Positions 48,782 to 57,176 of a stretch of 64,000 bases of DNA are shown here, piece by piece. The position numbers and the translations under genes were made by a program. The stretch is from CADEGL01 sp050180485 (lineage in GTDB: Bacteria > Pseudomonadota > Alphaproteobacteria > CADEGL01), in assembly GCA_050180485.1 (NCBI GenBank), contig JBFXED010000020.1, forward strand, positions 1 through 64,000. The letters run 5' to 3'. The notes under the pieces were generated by a model. The model saw only the letters and a list, made by a program, of their open reading frames with translations, was not told the DNA's origin and ran no database searches. Within the stretch, counting starts at the first letter, position 1; every line of letters starts with the position of its first letter.

Positions 48782-49326
48782 ACGCACTCAAGCCCATCAC
48801 GCCCGAAGCCGCGGCCCGTTTGCTCCGCGAGGGTAATGCGACGCTCGTGGACGTGCGCGAGCCGGACGAGCACGCCCGCGAGCGTATCCCCGGCGCGCGC
48901 AACCTGCCGCTGTCCCAGCTGGAGCAAGGCGATGCGGCCATTCCAGCCGGCAAGGCGGTACTGTTTCACTGCCGTTCCGGTGCCCGCACGCATGCAAATG
49001 CCCTGCGCCTCGCCGCGAAGGCGGGCCCGTGCGAAGCCTACTTGCTCGAGGGCGGGCTGGATGCTTGGAAGCGTGCCGGCCTGCCGGTGGCCGCGGATCG
49101 CCGCCAGCCTCTCGAATTGATGCGTCAGGTGCAGATCGCCGCCGGGTCGATGGTCCTGCTCGGCGTGCTGCTCGGCGCGTTCGTGACGCCCAGCTTCTAC
49201 GCATTGGCGGGGTTCGTCGGCGCGGGGCTTGTCTTCGCGGGCGTCACCGGCACGTGCGGTCTGGCACGGGTGCTGCGGCTGATGCCGTGGAACCGCGCGG
49301 CCGCCGGCGGCTCGCCCGCCGCCTGA
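48778..49326 (+). CDS. Rhodanese-DUF2892 membrane protein (YgaP-like)
   Basis: This 182-residue protein has an N-terminal rhodanese domain (TLVDVREPDEHARERIPGA; active site HCRSGART) and a C-terminal DUF2892 segment with two transmembrane helices (AGSMVLLGVLLGAFV and LAGFVGAGLVFAGV) plus the GTCGLARVL motif. YgaP has the same layout. It is a membrane-anchored sulfurtransferase that moves persulfide sulfur. It is coupled to the ArsR gene by an ATGA overlap and followed by the TauE-like exporter, consistent with sulfide detoxification. Confidence 0.92.
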   Translation: MNALKPITPEAAARLLREGNATLVDVREPDEHARERIPGARNLPLSQLEQGDAAIPAGKAVLFHCRSGARTHANALRLAAKAGPCEAYLLEGGLDAWKRAGLPVAADRRQPLELMRQVQIAAGSMVLLGVLLGAFVTPSFYALAGFVGAGLVFAGVTGTCGLARVLRLMPWNRAAAGGSPAA

Positions 49327-49365
49327 CCGGGCGCGCCGGACGCAGCCGAAGGAAGGCCTCGCGCC

Positions 49366-50154
49366 ATGCCGGATCTCTCGATACTCCAGGCATTGCTCGG
49401 CGCCGGATCGGGCATGCTGGTCGGCTTCTCGCTCGGCCTGGTGGGCGGCGGCGGCTCCATCCTGGCGGTTCCGTTGCTGGTCTATCTGGTCGGCGTGCCG
49501 GTCCCGCATCTGGCGATCGGCACCAGCGCCGTTGCCGTGGCGGCGAACGCGCTGGCGGGCCTTGTCCACCACGCGCGCCTGGGCAACGTGCGCTGGCCCT
49601 GCGCCTCGGTGTTTGCGGGCACGGGAATGCTGGGCGCGCTCGCCGGCGCCCACTTCGGGAAGGCGGTCGACGGGCGAATTCTGCTGGCCGCCTTCGCCTT
49701 GATGATGACGGTCGTGGCAGTGCTGATGCTGCGGCGGCGCGAGGGCGGCGAAGACCGGATCGTGCGGCTGAATCGGGGCAACGCTCCGGCCCTGGTGGGT
49801 GCCGGCTTCGCGGTCGGTGCGTTGTCCGGCTTTTTCGGAATCGGCGGCGGCTTTCTGATCGTTCCGGGACTGATCCTGGCGACGGGCATGCCGATGTTGC
49901 AGGCGATCGGCACCTCGCTCGTCGCCGTCACCGCCTTTGGCCTGACCACGGCCGGCAGCTATGCCATGGCGGGCCTGGTGGACTGGAAACTGGCCGCCGT
50001 CTTCGTCGCGGGCGGCATCGCGGGCAGCCTGTTCGGCGCCCGCGCGGGGCGGGCCTTTGCACGCAAACGCGGCATGCTGACCAAGATCTTCGCCGGGCTG
50101 ATCCTGGCCGTCGCCGCCTACATGCTGAGCCGCAGCGCAGGGCTGATCGCCTGA
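49366..50154 (+). CDS. TauE/SafE-family sulfite/sulfonate exporter
   Basis: This 262-residue membrane protein has about eight helices and the internal repeat of the family: GFSLGLVGGGGSILAVPLLVY in the first half and GALSGFFGIGGGFLIVPGLIL in the second, followed by GTSLVAVTAFGLTTA. TauE/SafE proteins export sulfite, sulfoacetate or related anions. It is the third gene of the BigR-type operon, 39 bp after the rhodanese gene. Sulfite or thiosulfate is the likely cargo here. Confidence 0.92.
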   Translation: MPDLSILQALLGAGSGMLVGFSLGLVGGGGSILAVPLLVYLVGVPVPHLAIGTSAVAVAANALAGLVHHARLGNVRWPCASVFAGTGMLGALAGAHFGKAVDGRILLAAFALMMTVVAVLMLRRREGGEDRIVRLNRGNAPALVGAGFAVGALSGFFGIGGGFLIVPGLILATGMPMLQAIGTSLVAVTAFGLTTAGSYAMAGLVDWKLAAVFVAGGIAGSLFGARAGRAFARKRGMLTKIFAGLILAVAAYMLSRSAGLIA

Positions 50155-50168
50155 TCCGGCCGCGGCAG

Positions 50169-50265
50169 GCTAGCCCTGCCCTTCCATCTTCACGATCTCG
50201 ATCGGCGGATTGCCTTCGCCGCGGGTGAAAGTGCCGTGGCCCGTGACCTTGAAGCCGAACTTCTG
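50169..50265 (-). pseudogene. GNAT 3'-end fragment 2
   Basis: Reads on the minus strand as KFGFKVTGHGTFTRGEGNPP then IEIVKMEGQG and stop, nearly the same as the end of the GNAT enzyme at 51225 (KFGFRVVGHGTFTRGEG). It is cut where the amidohydrolase 3' fragment begins, with a few shared bases (CTGG) at the join. Confidence 0.85.
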
Positions 50266-50415
50266 GACGAGGTGCGGGAGGCAGCCGAGCGCTTGTTGCG
50301 GGACAACCAGGGCGGCATCGACCTGGCGGCGCCGCGCATTCCGCATATCCACGCCATGGTCCAGCGCGTGATGGAAGAACCTTGCGGCGTCCACCGCTTC
50401 GCCAGCAGCATCTGA
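50264..50415 (+). pseudogene. Duplicate 3' end of the amidohydrolase gene
   Basis: These 152 bp align without gaps to 48120-48271 with about 17 differences (about 89% identity by eye), many of them synonymous; the encoded end reads RIPHIHAMVQRVMEEPCGVH and stops at the same place. It has no start. It forms the right-hand direct repeat of the sulfur-operon insertion and the left border of the next insert. Confidence 0.85.
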
Positions 50416-50433
50416 AGCGCGTGCGCGGGGCCT

Positions 50434-51224
50434 GCCCTAGCCCTGCCCTGTTTGCAGGTGCCTTAGCAACGCAAATGCGGAGCCCATCCCCACACAGACG
50501 CACAGCGCCATGGCGAATTGGCCTGCTCCGTTAAGCAATAGCGCCGGCACAAGATTGCCGTCATTCCTGGCGAACATTGACAAAACACACAGAACGATCG
50601 CCACGGAGAAAAACGGGACGCAGGCGACAAACAGGATCGCGGGAATGCGGAAGAAATTCTTTCCAAATGCGACGCGGTATAGGTCCCTATGGCTTCGCCA
50701 GAAAGGGAATCCGGTTGTTATTCGTAGGTTTTTACTCGCACCAAAAAGAGCGAACAGCGCGATCAGCGTTAGCAGCAAGGAGAGATCGTCACCTAGATCG
50801 GGGAAGTATAGGTGCACCAAAGTAAGCGCGAGGGAACTAACCAACGCCACCGCCAAGGTTATCACCATTAACTCCAATTCATCCCATCGGCTTGTCGTAG
50901 GAACGGCCGCCCCTGCGCCATCAACGTTGCGTTGAAGCATTCCGAGCCAGACCATCGCCAGGCCGATCATAACGACACAGGAAAAGTTGAAGCCGCTCAG
51001 CAAATATGCGTCTTCGATCGATACAAATTGCGCGGCGATCAGCGTGACCAGCTCGCCGCCGATCCACATGACGAGAATCCAGCCCCACGATTTTCTCAGA
51101 AACCTGCGGAATGGGTGAAACACTTCGAGGTAACCAACACTCGCGAGTTTCCCGACTGGCAACTTACCGACCATGAAGCCCACCTGATGCGAGTTTGTTA
51201 GGGCGTGCGAATTCGAATTTTTGC
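50434..51224. mobile_element. Insertion carrying one membrane-protein gene
   Basis: This segment lies between the amidohydrolase 3' fragment and the intact GNAT gene. At its left edge, CTAGCCCTGCCCTG (50437 on) repeats the start of GNAT fragment 2, so the last codons and stop of the membrane protein derive from a GNAT 3' end. It is somewhat AT-richer than its neighbours. Confidence 0.5.
50437..51183 (-). CDS. Hypothetical integral membrane protein
   Basis: This 248-residue protein has about six hydrophobic helices (for example WILVMWIGGELVTLIAAQF, VVMIGLAMVWLGML and FFRIPAILFVACVPFFSVAI) and no domain I recognise. Base composition is lower in GC than the surrounding metabolic genes. The last residues GQG and the stop codon coincide with the 3' end of a GNAT gene fragment, showing that the gene end was formed by recombination. 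Function is unknown; as cargo of an insertion it could be an accessory or defence-related membrane protein, but nothing in it shows this. Confidence 0.7.
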   Translation of the reverse strand: MGFMVGKLPVGKLASVGYLEVFHPFRRFLRKSWGWILVMWIGGELVTLIAAQFVSIEDAYLLSGFNFSCVVMIGLAMVWLGMLQRNVDGAGAAVPTTSRWDELELMVITLAVALVSSLALTLVHLYFPDLGDDLSLLLTLIALFALFGASKNLRITTGFPFWRSHRDLYRVAFGKNFFRIPAILFVACVPFFSVAIVLCVLSMFARNDGNLVPALLLNGAGQFAMALCVCVGMGSAFALLRHLQTGQG

Positions 51225-51698
51225 CTAGCCTTTCCCTTCCATCTTCACGATCTCGATGGGCGGGTTGCCTTCGCCGCGGGTGAAGGTGCCGTGGCCCACG
51301 ACGCGGAAACCAAACTTCTCATAGAACGGCACGGCGTTGCGCGTGGCCTCGATGCGGATGGGGCCGCCGGCATGGCCGCGCTTGGCCTCGGCCAGCCCGA
51401 CCTCCATCAGACGAGTGCCCAGCCCCTTACCCGCCACGCCCGGCAGGATGAAAAGGCGCGTCAGCTCGCCCGGTTCCGAATCGACGAAACCCACCACGCG
51501 CCCGCCCTGCTCCGCTACATGGGCGCGGCCCTTGGCGATGGCGGCGGCGTAATATTCGGCCGTGCGCCCCTCGGTCCACAGCTTGATCTGCGCCGGGCTG
51601 TAATGCGCCTTGGCCAGGCCCTCGACCGAGCGGGCCGTGATCTCGAGCATCGCTTCGGCGTCGCTCTTGCGCGCCGGGCGGATGGTGATGTCGGTCAT
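51225..51698 (-). CDS. GNAT-family N-acetyltransferase
   Basis: This 157-residue enzyme has a complete GNAT fold: N-terminal TIRPARKSDAEAMLEI, motif A with LTRLFILPGVAGKGLGTRLM (Q/RxxGxG as GKGLG) and the motif B region IRIEATRNAVPFYEKFGF. It transfers an acetyl group from acetyl-CoA to an unknown amine. Fragments of the 3' end of this gene or a close relative occur at 48287 and 50169, so the ancestral locus probably had it convergent with the amidohydrolase gene. It follows hydantoinase B by 7 bp on the same strand. Confidence 0.9.
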   Translation of the reverse strand: MTDITIRPARKSDAEAMLEITARSVEGLAKAHYSPAQIKLWTEGRTAEYYAAAIAKGRAHVAEQGGRVVGFVDSEPGELTRLFILPGVAGKGLGTRLMEVGLAEAKRGHAGGPIRIEATRNAVPFYEKFGFRVVGHGTFTRGEGNPPIEIVKMEGKG

Positions 51699-51705
51699 GG
51701 CGGCG

Positions 51706-53430
51706 TCAGCCCGCGCGCAGCCGCGCGGTGGCTTCTTGGTCCACCGCCTTCTTCGCGCGGTCGATCGCGACACCATAGATATCGCGCGCGGCATGGTCAC
51801 TGACCTTGCCGTCCAGCACGTCCTCCAGCACGCGCTGGGGGTCGCGCGTCCTGGGATCGCCATAGCCGCCGGCGCCGGGCGTCGTCAGGCACACCACGTC
51901 GCCGCCGGAGATGGACAGGTTGGTGGCCTTGGACTTCAGGCGATCCACCTTGCCGCCCGCGCGCTTCACCACCTGCACGCTGGCCGCACCGGGCTTGCCG
52001 CCCAGCACGCCTTTGGGCGGAAACTTGGAGACTTCGGAACGGTTGGTCAGATACCCCTCGCCGTGGAGGTAGACCGTGTCGCGCTGGATGCCCATGCCGC
52101 CGCGGTTGAAACCGGCGCCGCCCGAATCGGGCACCAGCGCGTAGTTGATGACGCGCAAGGGGTATTCCAGCTCGACCGCCTCGATGGGCGTGTCGAAGCA
52201 GTTGCCCATCAATCCGTAGGTGGCGTCGAGCCCGTCCACGTGCTGCGTGCCGCCCCAGCCGCCGCCGAAGATCTCGTAGGCGACCCACGGGCGGTCCGTC
52301 TCGGGCTCGCGCCCGTTGACGGCGAAGGAGTTGATGCAGGCGTGGCAGGAGCCCGCCTGGTCCAGCCCACGCGCCTTGTTGAAGGCCAGGATGATCGTGT
52401 CGGCGATGCGCTCCAGGGTCTGGAAGCGACCTGACAGCGGCGCGGGATTGATCGGCTTCACCACCGTGCCTTCGGGCAGCACCAGCTTGATCGGGCGGTA
52501 GCAGCCCTCGTTCTGCAGGATGGCCGGGTTGGTCATGTAGCGCACGCCGCAGAAGACCGCCGAGTGCACCGACGACAGCGCGCAATTGAACGGCCCTTTG
52601 ATCTGCTTGCTGGTGCCGTTGAAATCGACCGTGACGTCGCCGTCCTTGAGCGTGACCGTGACGTGGATGCGCACCGGCTCGTCGCCGATGCCGTCGTCGT
52701 CGAGGAAGCCTTCCGCCGAGTAGGAGCCGTTGGGCAGTTTCTTCAGGTCCGCGCGCATCAGCGCCTCGGAGCGGTCGATGTTGGCGTCGATGATGGCCTT
52801 CAACTCGTCGGCGCCGTATTTCTCGACCAGCTCCAGGAAGCGGCGCTCGCCCACGTTCACCGCAGCCACCTCGGCGCGGATGTCGCCCAAGGTCTTGTAG
52901 GGCACGCGGATATTGGCCTCGATCATCTGGAAGATCTCAGGAACGATCTTGCCGCGGCGGTAGAGCTTCATCGGCGGGATCATGATCCCTTCCTCGAAGA
53001 CGTCGCGCGCATCGGTCGAGACGCTGCCGGGCGAGCGGCCGCCGACGTCGATCTGGTGGCCCAAGGCACCCGCGATCGCGACGCACTTCTTCTTATGGAA
53101 GATCGGCTTGAAGATCATGATGTCGGGATGGTGCGTTCCGCCCCGGTAAGGGTGGTTCATGATCACCACGTCGCCGGGCTCGAGCTCGAAGGTGCTGGCG
53201 ACCTGGCGCGCGGCCAAGGACAGCGAGCCCTGGTGCGAAGGCACATGGTCGGCCTGTCCAATCAGCTGGCCCTTGGCGTCGAACAAGGCGGTCGAGCAAT
53301 CCAGGCTCTCTCGTAGGATGGTGGAATAGGCCGCGCGGCGCAGCGTGGTGCACATCTCGCGCACCGCCGAGACGAGGTAGTTGCCCACCACCTCGAGGCT
53401 GACGGGATCGATCTTGCTGCTGCGGCGCAT
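51706..53430 (-). CDS. Hydantoinase B / 5-oxoprolinase family subunit
   Basis: This 574-residue protein is the HyuB-type subunit: SLEVVGNYLVSAVREMCTTL and RRAAYSTILRESLDCSTALFD at the start, NHPYRGGTHHPDIMIF and HQIDVGGRSPGS in the middle, and a Gly-rich end (TPGAGGYGDP). With subunit A it forms ATP-dependent N-methylhydantoinase, 5-oxoprolinase or acetone-carboxylase-like enzymes. The ATG at 53430 has AAAGGA just upstream; a GTG at 53463 overlaps the TPR gene's stop. Its partner hyuA (54985) is in the same strand order, with the TPR-oxygenase gene between them. Confidence 0.92.
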   Translation of the reverse strand: MRRSSKIDPVSLEVVGNYLVSAVREMCTTLRRAAYSTILRESLDCSTALFDAKGQLIGQADHVPSHQGSLSLAARQVASTFELEPGDVVIMNHPYRGGTHHPDIMIFKPIFHKKKCVAIAGALGHQIDVGGRSPGSVSTDARDVFEEGIMIPPMKLYRRGKIVPEIFQMIEANIRVPYKTLGDIRAEVAAVNVGERRFLELVEKYGADELKAIIDANIDRSEALMRADLKKLPNGSYSAEGFLDDDGIGDEPVRIHVTVTLKDGDVTVDFNGTSKQIKGPFNCALSSVHSAVFCGVRYMTNPAILQNEGCYRPIKLVLPEGTVVKPINPAPLSGRFQTLERIADTIILAFNKARGLDQAGSCHACINSFAVNGREPETDRPWVAYEIFGGGWGGTQHVDGLDATYGLMGNCFDTPIEAVELEYPLRVINYALVPDSGGAGFNRGGMGIQRDTVYLHGEGYLTNRSEVSKFPPKGVLGGKPGAASVQVVKRAGGKVDRLKSKATNLSISGGDVVCLTTPGAGGYGDPRTRDPQRVLEDVLDGKVSDHAARDIYGVAIDRAKKAVDQEATARLRAG

Positions 53431-53459
53431 GGCATTTCCTTTTTTCACGATACGCTCCT

Positions 53460-54779
53460 TCACTCCGGCACGACGTCGAAGGCGACCGAGAGACGGTCCT
53501 TGCCTTCCGCGAACGGCACCGTGCCGTGATAGAAATAAGACGGGAACAGGATCATCCGACCCTCGCGCGGCTGGATGCGGCGCGTTTTTGGTTCGGCCGT
53601 CGTCCCCAGCTCTTCCGGTGGGCGGCCGAGCTCGAACCAGGCCGCCTGTTCGGCATCCTCGCGCGCGGTGACGGGCGGCAGGCGCACGTAATAGACGCCG
53701 CCGACATAGCCGTCGATGTGGATGTGGGGCACCAGATTGCCCTCGCCCTTGAGAAGTGCCGCCCAGACCGAGAGGCGCCATTTCTTGGGCCAGTGCACGC
53801 GGACGGGATGATCTTCGGGCAGAGAATTGCGATAGCGTTCGAGCGCGCCGCGGACCAACTCCTCGTAGCCCGTCATGGGACCGCGGTTCGCATCCAGAAG
53901 CTCTTCGCTGATCGCGAGCTGCGGATGATGGTAGGTCGGATGGTCCGCACCCGGCACTTTGAGCGTCGGATGGGCGTAGATGTGTTGGATCATGTCGGCG
54001 TGAAACGCCGCGTTGTCGCTCCAACCCGTGGGCGGCGGCAGATCGTAGAAGGCGACAAGCTTGTCGAAATCGAGCAGCGCGTCACGCTTGGCCGTTTCGC
54101 CCTTCTCCGCATGGGCCAGCGCCATCCAAGCCAAAGCTTCCGTGTCTTGCGGCCGGCGCTTCAGCCACGCCTCGCAGGTGACGAGCAGCCGCTCCATGTC
54201 GCGCATGTTCCACAACAGGCGCATCAAGCCGCTGCGCGGCAGCACCCATTCGGGATCGAGGGCGATGGATTTGCGGTAGGCCTCGCGCGCCTCTTCGAAT
54301 TCCTTCGTGTGCTCGAGCGCCAGCGCCAAGTTGCGCCAGGTGGAAGCGGCCGCTTGGTTGGGCGAACGCTCCAGCGCCGCGCGGTAAACCTGCGCTGCCT
54401 CGCCATGCTTGCCCTGCTCCTGCAGGAGCGCGCCGAGATTGTGCGCGGCGGGCGTGAGATCGGGCTTGAGCGACAGCGCCTTGCGATAGGCCTTCACGGC
54501 TTGATCGCCCAGGCCGAGCGACTTGCGCGCGCTGCCGAGGTGGAGCCACGCGACCGGCATCTCGGCGCGTCGCTTCACCGCCTGCTCCAGATACTCGACC
54601 GCCTTCTTGGCGTCGCCCAACTGCAGGCTGGCGATGCCGGCCACCGCCAGCGCGTCCGGACTGTTGGGTTGGAACGAGAGCAGGTTGCGGCAGGCGGCCA
54701 AAGCCTCCTCGAACCGCCCCGCTTCCAGGGCGGCGCGGGCCTTCTGCTGCAGGGCGCCGACGACGTTCGGCTGCGCCAT
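53460..54779 (-). CDS. TPR-repeat protein with 2-oxoglutarate/Fe(II) oxygenase domain
   Basis: This 439-residue protein has about six TPR repeats in the N-terminal half (for example EAGRFEEALAACRNLLSFQP and YRKALSLKPDLTPAAHNLGA) and a C-terminal double-stranded beta-helix with an Fe(II)-binding pattern: HIHIDGYVGGVYYVRLPP, then ILFPSYFYHGTVPF and the 2OG-binding arginine in KDRLSVAFD. This fits the 2OG-FeII_Oxy_5 group. The target of hydroxylation is unknown. It lies between hydantoinase A and B genes on the same strand, with the B start region overlapping its stop. Confidence 0.87.
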   Translation of the reverse strand: MAQPNVVGALQQKARAALEAGRFEEALAACRNLLSFQPNSPDALAVAGIASLQLGDAKKAVEYLEQAVKRRAEMPVAWLHLGSARKSLGLGDQAVKAYRKALSLKPDLTPAAHNLGALLQEQGKHGEAAQVYRAALERSPNQAAASTWRNLALALEHTKEFEEAREAYRKSIALDPEWVLPRSGLMRLLWNMRDMERLLVTCEAWLKRRPQDTEALAWMALAHAEKGETAKRDALLDFDKLVAFYDLPPPTGWSDNAAFHADMIQHIYAHPTLKVPGADHPTYHHPQLAISEELLDANRGPMTGYEELVRGALERYRNSLPEDHPVRVHWPKKWRLSVWAALLKGEGNLVPHIHIDGYVGGVYYVRLPPVTAREDAEQAAWFELGRPPEELGTTAEPKTRRIQPREGRMILFPSYFYHGTVPFAEGKDRLSVAFDVVPE

Positions 54780-54855
54780 TCCCAAGTCTCCGTGACCGGC
54801 CGCCGCTACACTTGCCCGCATCGCCTCACCTGGCAATGGCGCAAACCATGCGCTT

Positions 54856-54970
54856 CCCCTCCCCCTGCCCCTCCCGCGTTGGGGAGGGGTGAAGAAAGAG
54901 GACTCGTTCATCCATCCTGCCCTCTCCCCTACGAGGGAGAGGGTGCGAGCGCAGCGAGCGGGAGAGGGGG
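54856..54970. repeat. CTCTCCC/GGGAGAG palindromic repeats
   Basis: Units CCCCTCCCGCGTTGGGGAGG (54869-54888) and CCCTCTCCCCTACGAGGGAG (54920-54939), followed by GAGCGGGAGAGGGG, fill the gap between the hydantoinase A stop and the TPR gene start. Same family as near 32.2, 34.1 and 46.6 kb. Confidence 0.75.
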
Positions 54971-54984
54971 TCTACCAAAATAGA

Positions 54985-57045
54985 TCAGTTCGACCGCCGC
55001 GCGGGCACGTCGATCAAGAGGTTGCCGAACTTGTCCATTGTCAGCTTGTGGCCGGGGAAGACCACGATGGTCGCGCCCGGCTCCTCGACGATGAACGGAC
55101 CCGTCAGCTTCACGCCGGGATGCAGGCCGCCGCGCTCATAGACCCGGCAGCGTTTCCAGCCCGTCTTGCCGCCGAAATAGCATTTGCGCTCGCCCTTGGC
55201 CTTGATCGCGCCCTTCTTCACACCTTTGAGCGGCTTGATCTGGGCCTTCTTCACCAGGCCCACGCCGGTCGCGCGGAAATTGACGATCTCGACCGCTTCC
55301 GTGGGCGAAGACTGGCCGTAGGCGTCGTGGTGCATCTTGTGGAAGCGCCCGGCGAGCGAGGCCGCCAGCTTGGGCGTCATCTTGCCCGGCGGCAGCTTTA
55401 CGTTCAGCTCGTAAGCCTGGCCCTTGTAGCGCATGTCGCAACTGCGCTCGATGCGGATCTCGGCAGGCTTGAAGCCTTCCTTCTTGAGCGCGGCGTTCAA
55501 ATCCTTCTCCAGCCCGTCGAAGACCGTGGCGATGGCCTTGGCCGTCTTCTCGCTGGGCTCGACCAGGCGCGTGACCGAGCGGGCGTATTTCACGTCCGTC
55601 AGCAGCATGCCGAAGGCCGAGAGGACGCTGGGCTCCACGGGCACGAAGATGCGGCGCATCTTCAAATCTTCCGCGATCAGGCCCGCGTAGAGGCCGCCCG
55701 CGCCGCCGAAGGGCAGCAGTGCGAATTCGCGCGGATCGTAACCCTTGGCCACCGAGACCTCGCGGATGCCGGTCACCATGTTGGCGACCTGGACCTGGAC
55801 GATGGCCCAGGCCGCGTCGGCCTCGGACATGCCGAGCGGTTCGCCCACATGCTTCTTGATCGCGGCGCGTGCGCCATCGACGTCGAGCGTCATCTCGCCG
55901 CCGACGAAATAGTTGGGGTCGATATAGCCGAGCGTGACGGCCGCGTCGGTCGAGGCCGGTTCCGTGCCGCCGCGGCGGTAGCACACGGGACCGGGCACGG
56001 CCCCCGCGCTTTCCGGCCCAACCTTGAGCGCGCCGAGCACCACGCGCGCCAGGCTTCCGCCGCCCGCGCCGATCGTGTGCACGTTCACCTGCGGCACCTT
56101 GACCGGGAAGCCGGCCAGCTGGCCTTCGGAGGACAGCGTGACTTCGCCGTCCTCGACTAGGCTGATGTCGAGGCTGGTGCCGCCCATGTCCATGGCGATG
56201 ATCTTGTCGACGCCCGCTGCCTTGGCGACACCCGCCGCGCCGACGACCCCTCCGGCGGGGCCGGACAACAACGTGTTGACGGGGAAGCGCCGCGTCGTCT
56301 CCGTGTTCATCAGCCCGCCGTTGGACTGGATGATACGCAGGCCGGAGTCGCAGCCGAGCTCCCCTAGCAGCTCCTCCAGCCGCTTGGCCAGCTGGTGGAT
56401 CTTGGGCATGACGTAGGCATTCATCGCCGTGGTCGCGGTGCGCTCGTATTCGCGGAATTCGGGCGAAATGTCGGAGGAGATGCACACCGGCAGGCCTGGG
56501 GCGCGCTTTTCGATGGCCTTCTTGATGCGCTGCTCGTGCTCCGGCGCCAGGAACGAGAACAGGCACGACACAGCGACGGCTTCATAGTCGCCCTGAGCCA
56601 CCACCTCAGCCACCCGCTCAGCCTCGGCTTCGTTCAGAGGGGTGATCGGGCGCCCGCGCGAATCCACGCGCTCGTCCACCTCGTGCCGATCTCTGCGCGG
56701 AACCAAGGGCTTAGGCTTCTGCAGGTTCAAATCGAACAGGCGCGAACGCCACATGCGCTGGATCTCCAGCACGTCGCGCGTGCCCTTGGTGGCGACCAGT
56801 GCGGTGCGCGCACCCTTGGACTCGAGGATCGCGTTGGTGGCGACCGTGGTGCCGTAGATGAAGCGCGCGATCTGGCGCGGATCGACGCCGTGGCGCTCCT
56901 TGAGCCGCACCACACCGTTACGCACCGCCTGAGCCGGGTCGGAGGGGACCGAAGGAACCTTGAAGGTGATCAGTTCGCCCGTCTTGGCATTCAGCGCCAC
57001 GAAATCCGTGAACGTGCCGCCAGTATCCACACCCAGATAGTACAT
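54985..57045 (-). CDS. Hydantoinase A / 5-oxoprolinase family subunit
   Basis: This 686-residue ASKHA-fold subunit begins YLGVDTGGTFTDFVALN, the phosphate-binding loop of HyuA-type proteins, and has GTTVATNAILE, SNGGLMNTETT, SGPAGGVVGAAG and AMDMGGTSLDISL as further nucleotide-site segments. It hydrolyses ATP and phosphorylates the cyclic amide to drive ring opening by subunit B. Hydantoin, N-methylhydantoin, 5-oxoproline or a related cyclic imide are possible substrates. It is divergent from the first Rieske oxygenase gene (131 bp gap). Confidence 0.93.
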   Translation of the reverse strand: MYYLGVDTGGTFTDFVALNAKTGELITFKVPSVPSDPAQAVRNGVVRLKERHGVDPRQIARFIYGTTVATNAILESKGARTALVATKGTRDVLEIQRMWRSRLFDLNLQKPKPLVPRRDRHEVDERVDSRGRPITPLNEAEAERVAEVVAQGDYEAVAVSCLFSFLAPEHEQRIKKAIEKRAPGLPVCISSDISPEFREYERTATTAMNAYVMPKIHQLAKRLEELLGELGCDSGLRIIQSNGGLMNTETTRRFPVNTLLSGPAGGVVGAAGVAKAAGVDKIIAMDMGGTSLDISLVEDGEVTLSSEGQLAGFPVKVPQVNVHTIGAGGGSLARVVLGALKVGPESAGAVPGPVCYRRGGTEPASTDAAVTLGYIDPNYFVGGEMTLDVDGARAAIKKHVGEPLGMSEADAAWAIVQVQVANMVTGIREVSVAKGYDPREFALLPFGGAGGLYAGLIAEDLKMRRIFVPVEPSVLSAFGMLLTDVKYARSVTRLVEPSEKTAKAIATVFDGLEKDLNAALKKEGFKPAEIRIERSCDMRYKGQAYELNVKLPPGKMTPKLAASLAGRFHKMHHDAYGQSSPTEAVEIVNFRATGVGLVKKAQIKPLKGVKKGAIKAKGERKCYFGGKTGWKRCRVYERGGLHPGVKLTGPFIVEEPGATIVVFPGHKLTMDKFGNLLIDVPARRSN

Positions 57046-57176
57046 TCGGCCTAGTCTCCCGCGCGAAAGCGGAGATGCTATGGACTTGGACCCGAAGGGA
57101 CAAGCGCCACGGAGGGGATTTTTCGTGAGGCCGCTTCTCCGCTACCATTGCTGTGCTGACGGGCGGGAGGACGCGC

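Larger units (their letters stand above)
48272..50263. mobile_element. Insertion carrying the BigR-rhodanese-TauE operon
   Basis: This segment follows the amidohydrolase stop codon and is followed by a second copy of that gene's 3' end in the same orientation. At both ends it also carries short fragments of a GNAT gene's 3' end (48287-48336 and 50169-50265). The cargo is a self-contained sulfide/persulfide response operon. No recombinase gene is present. Confidence 0.65.
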
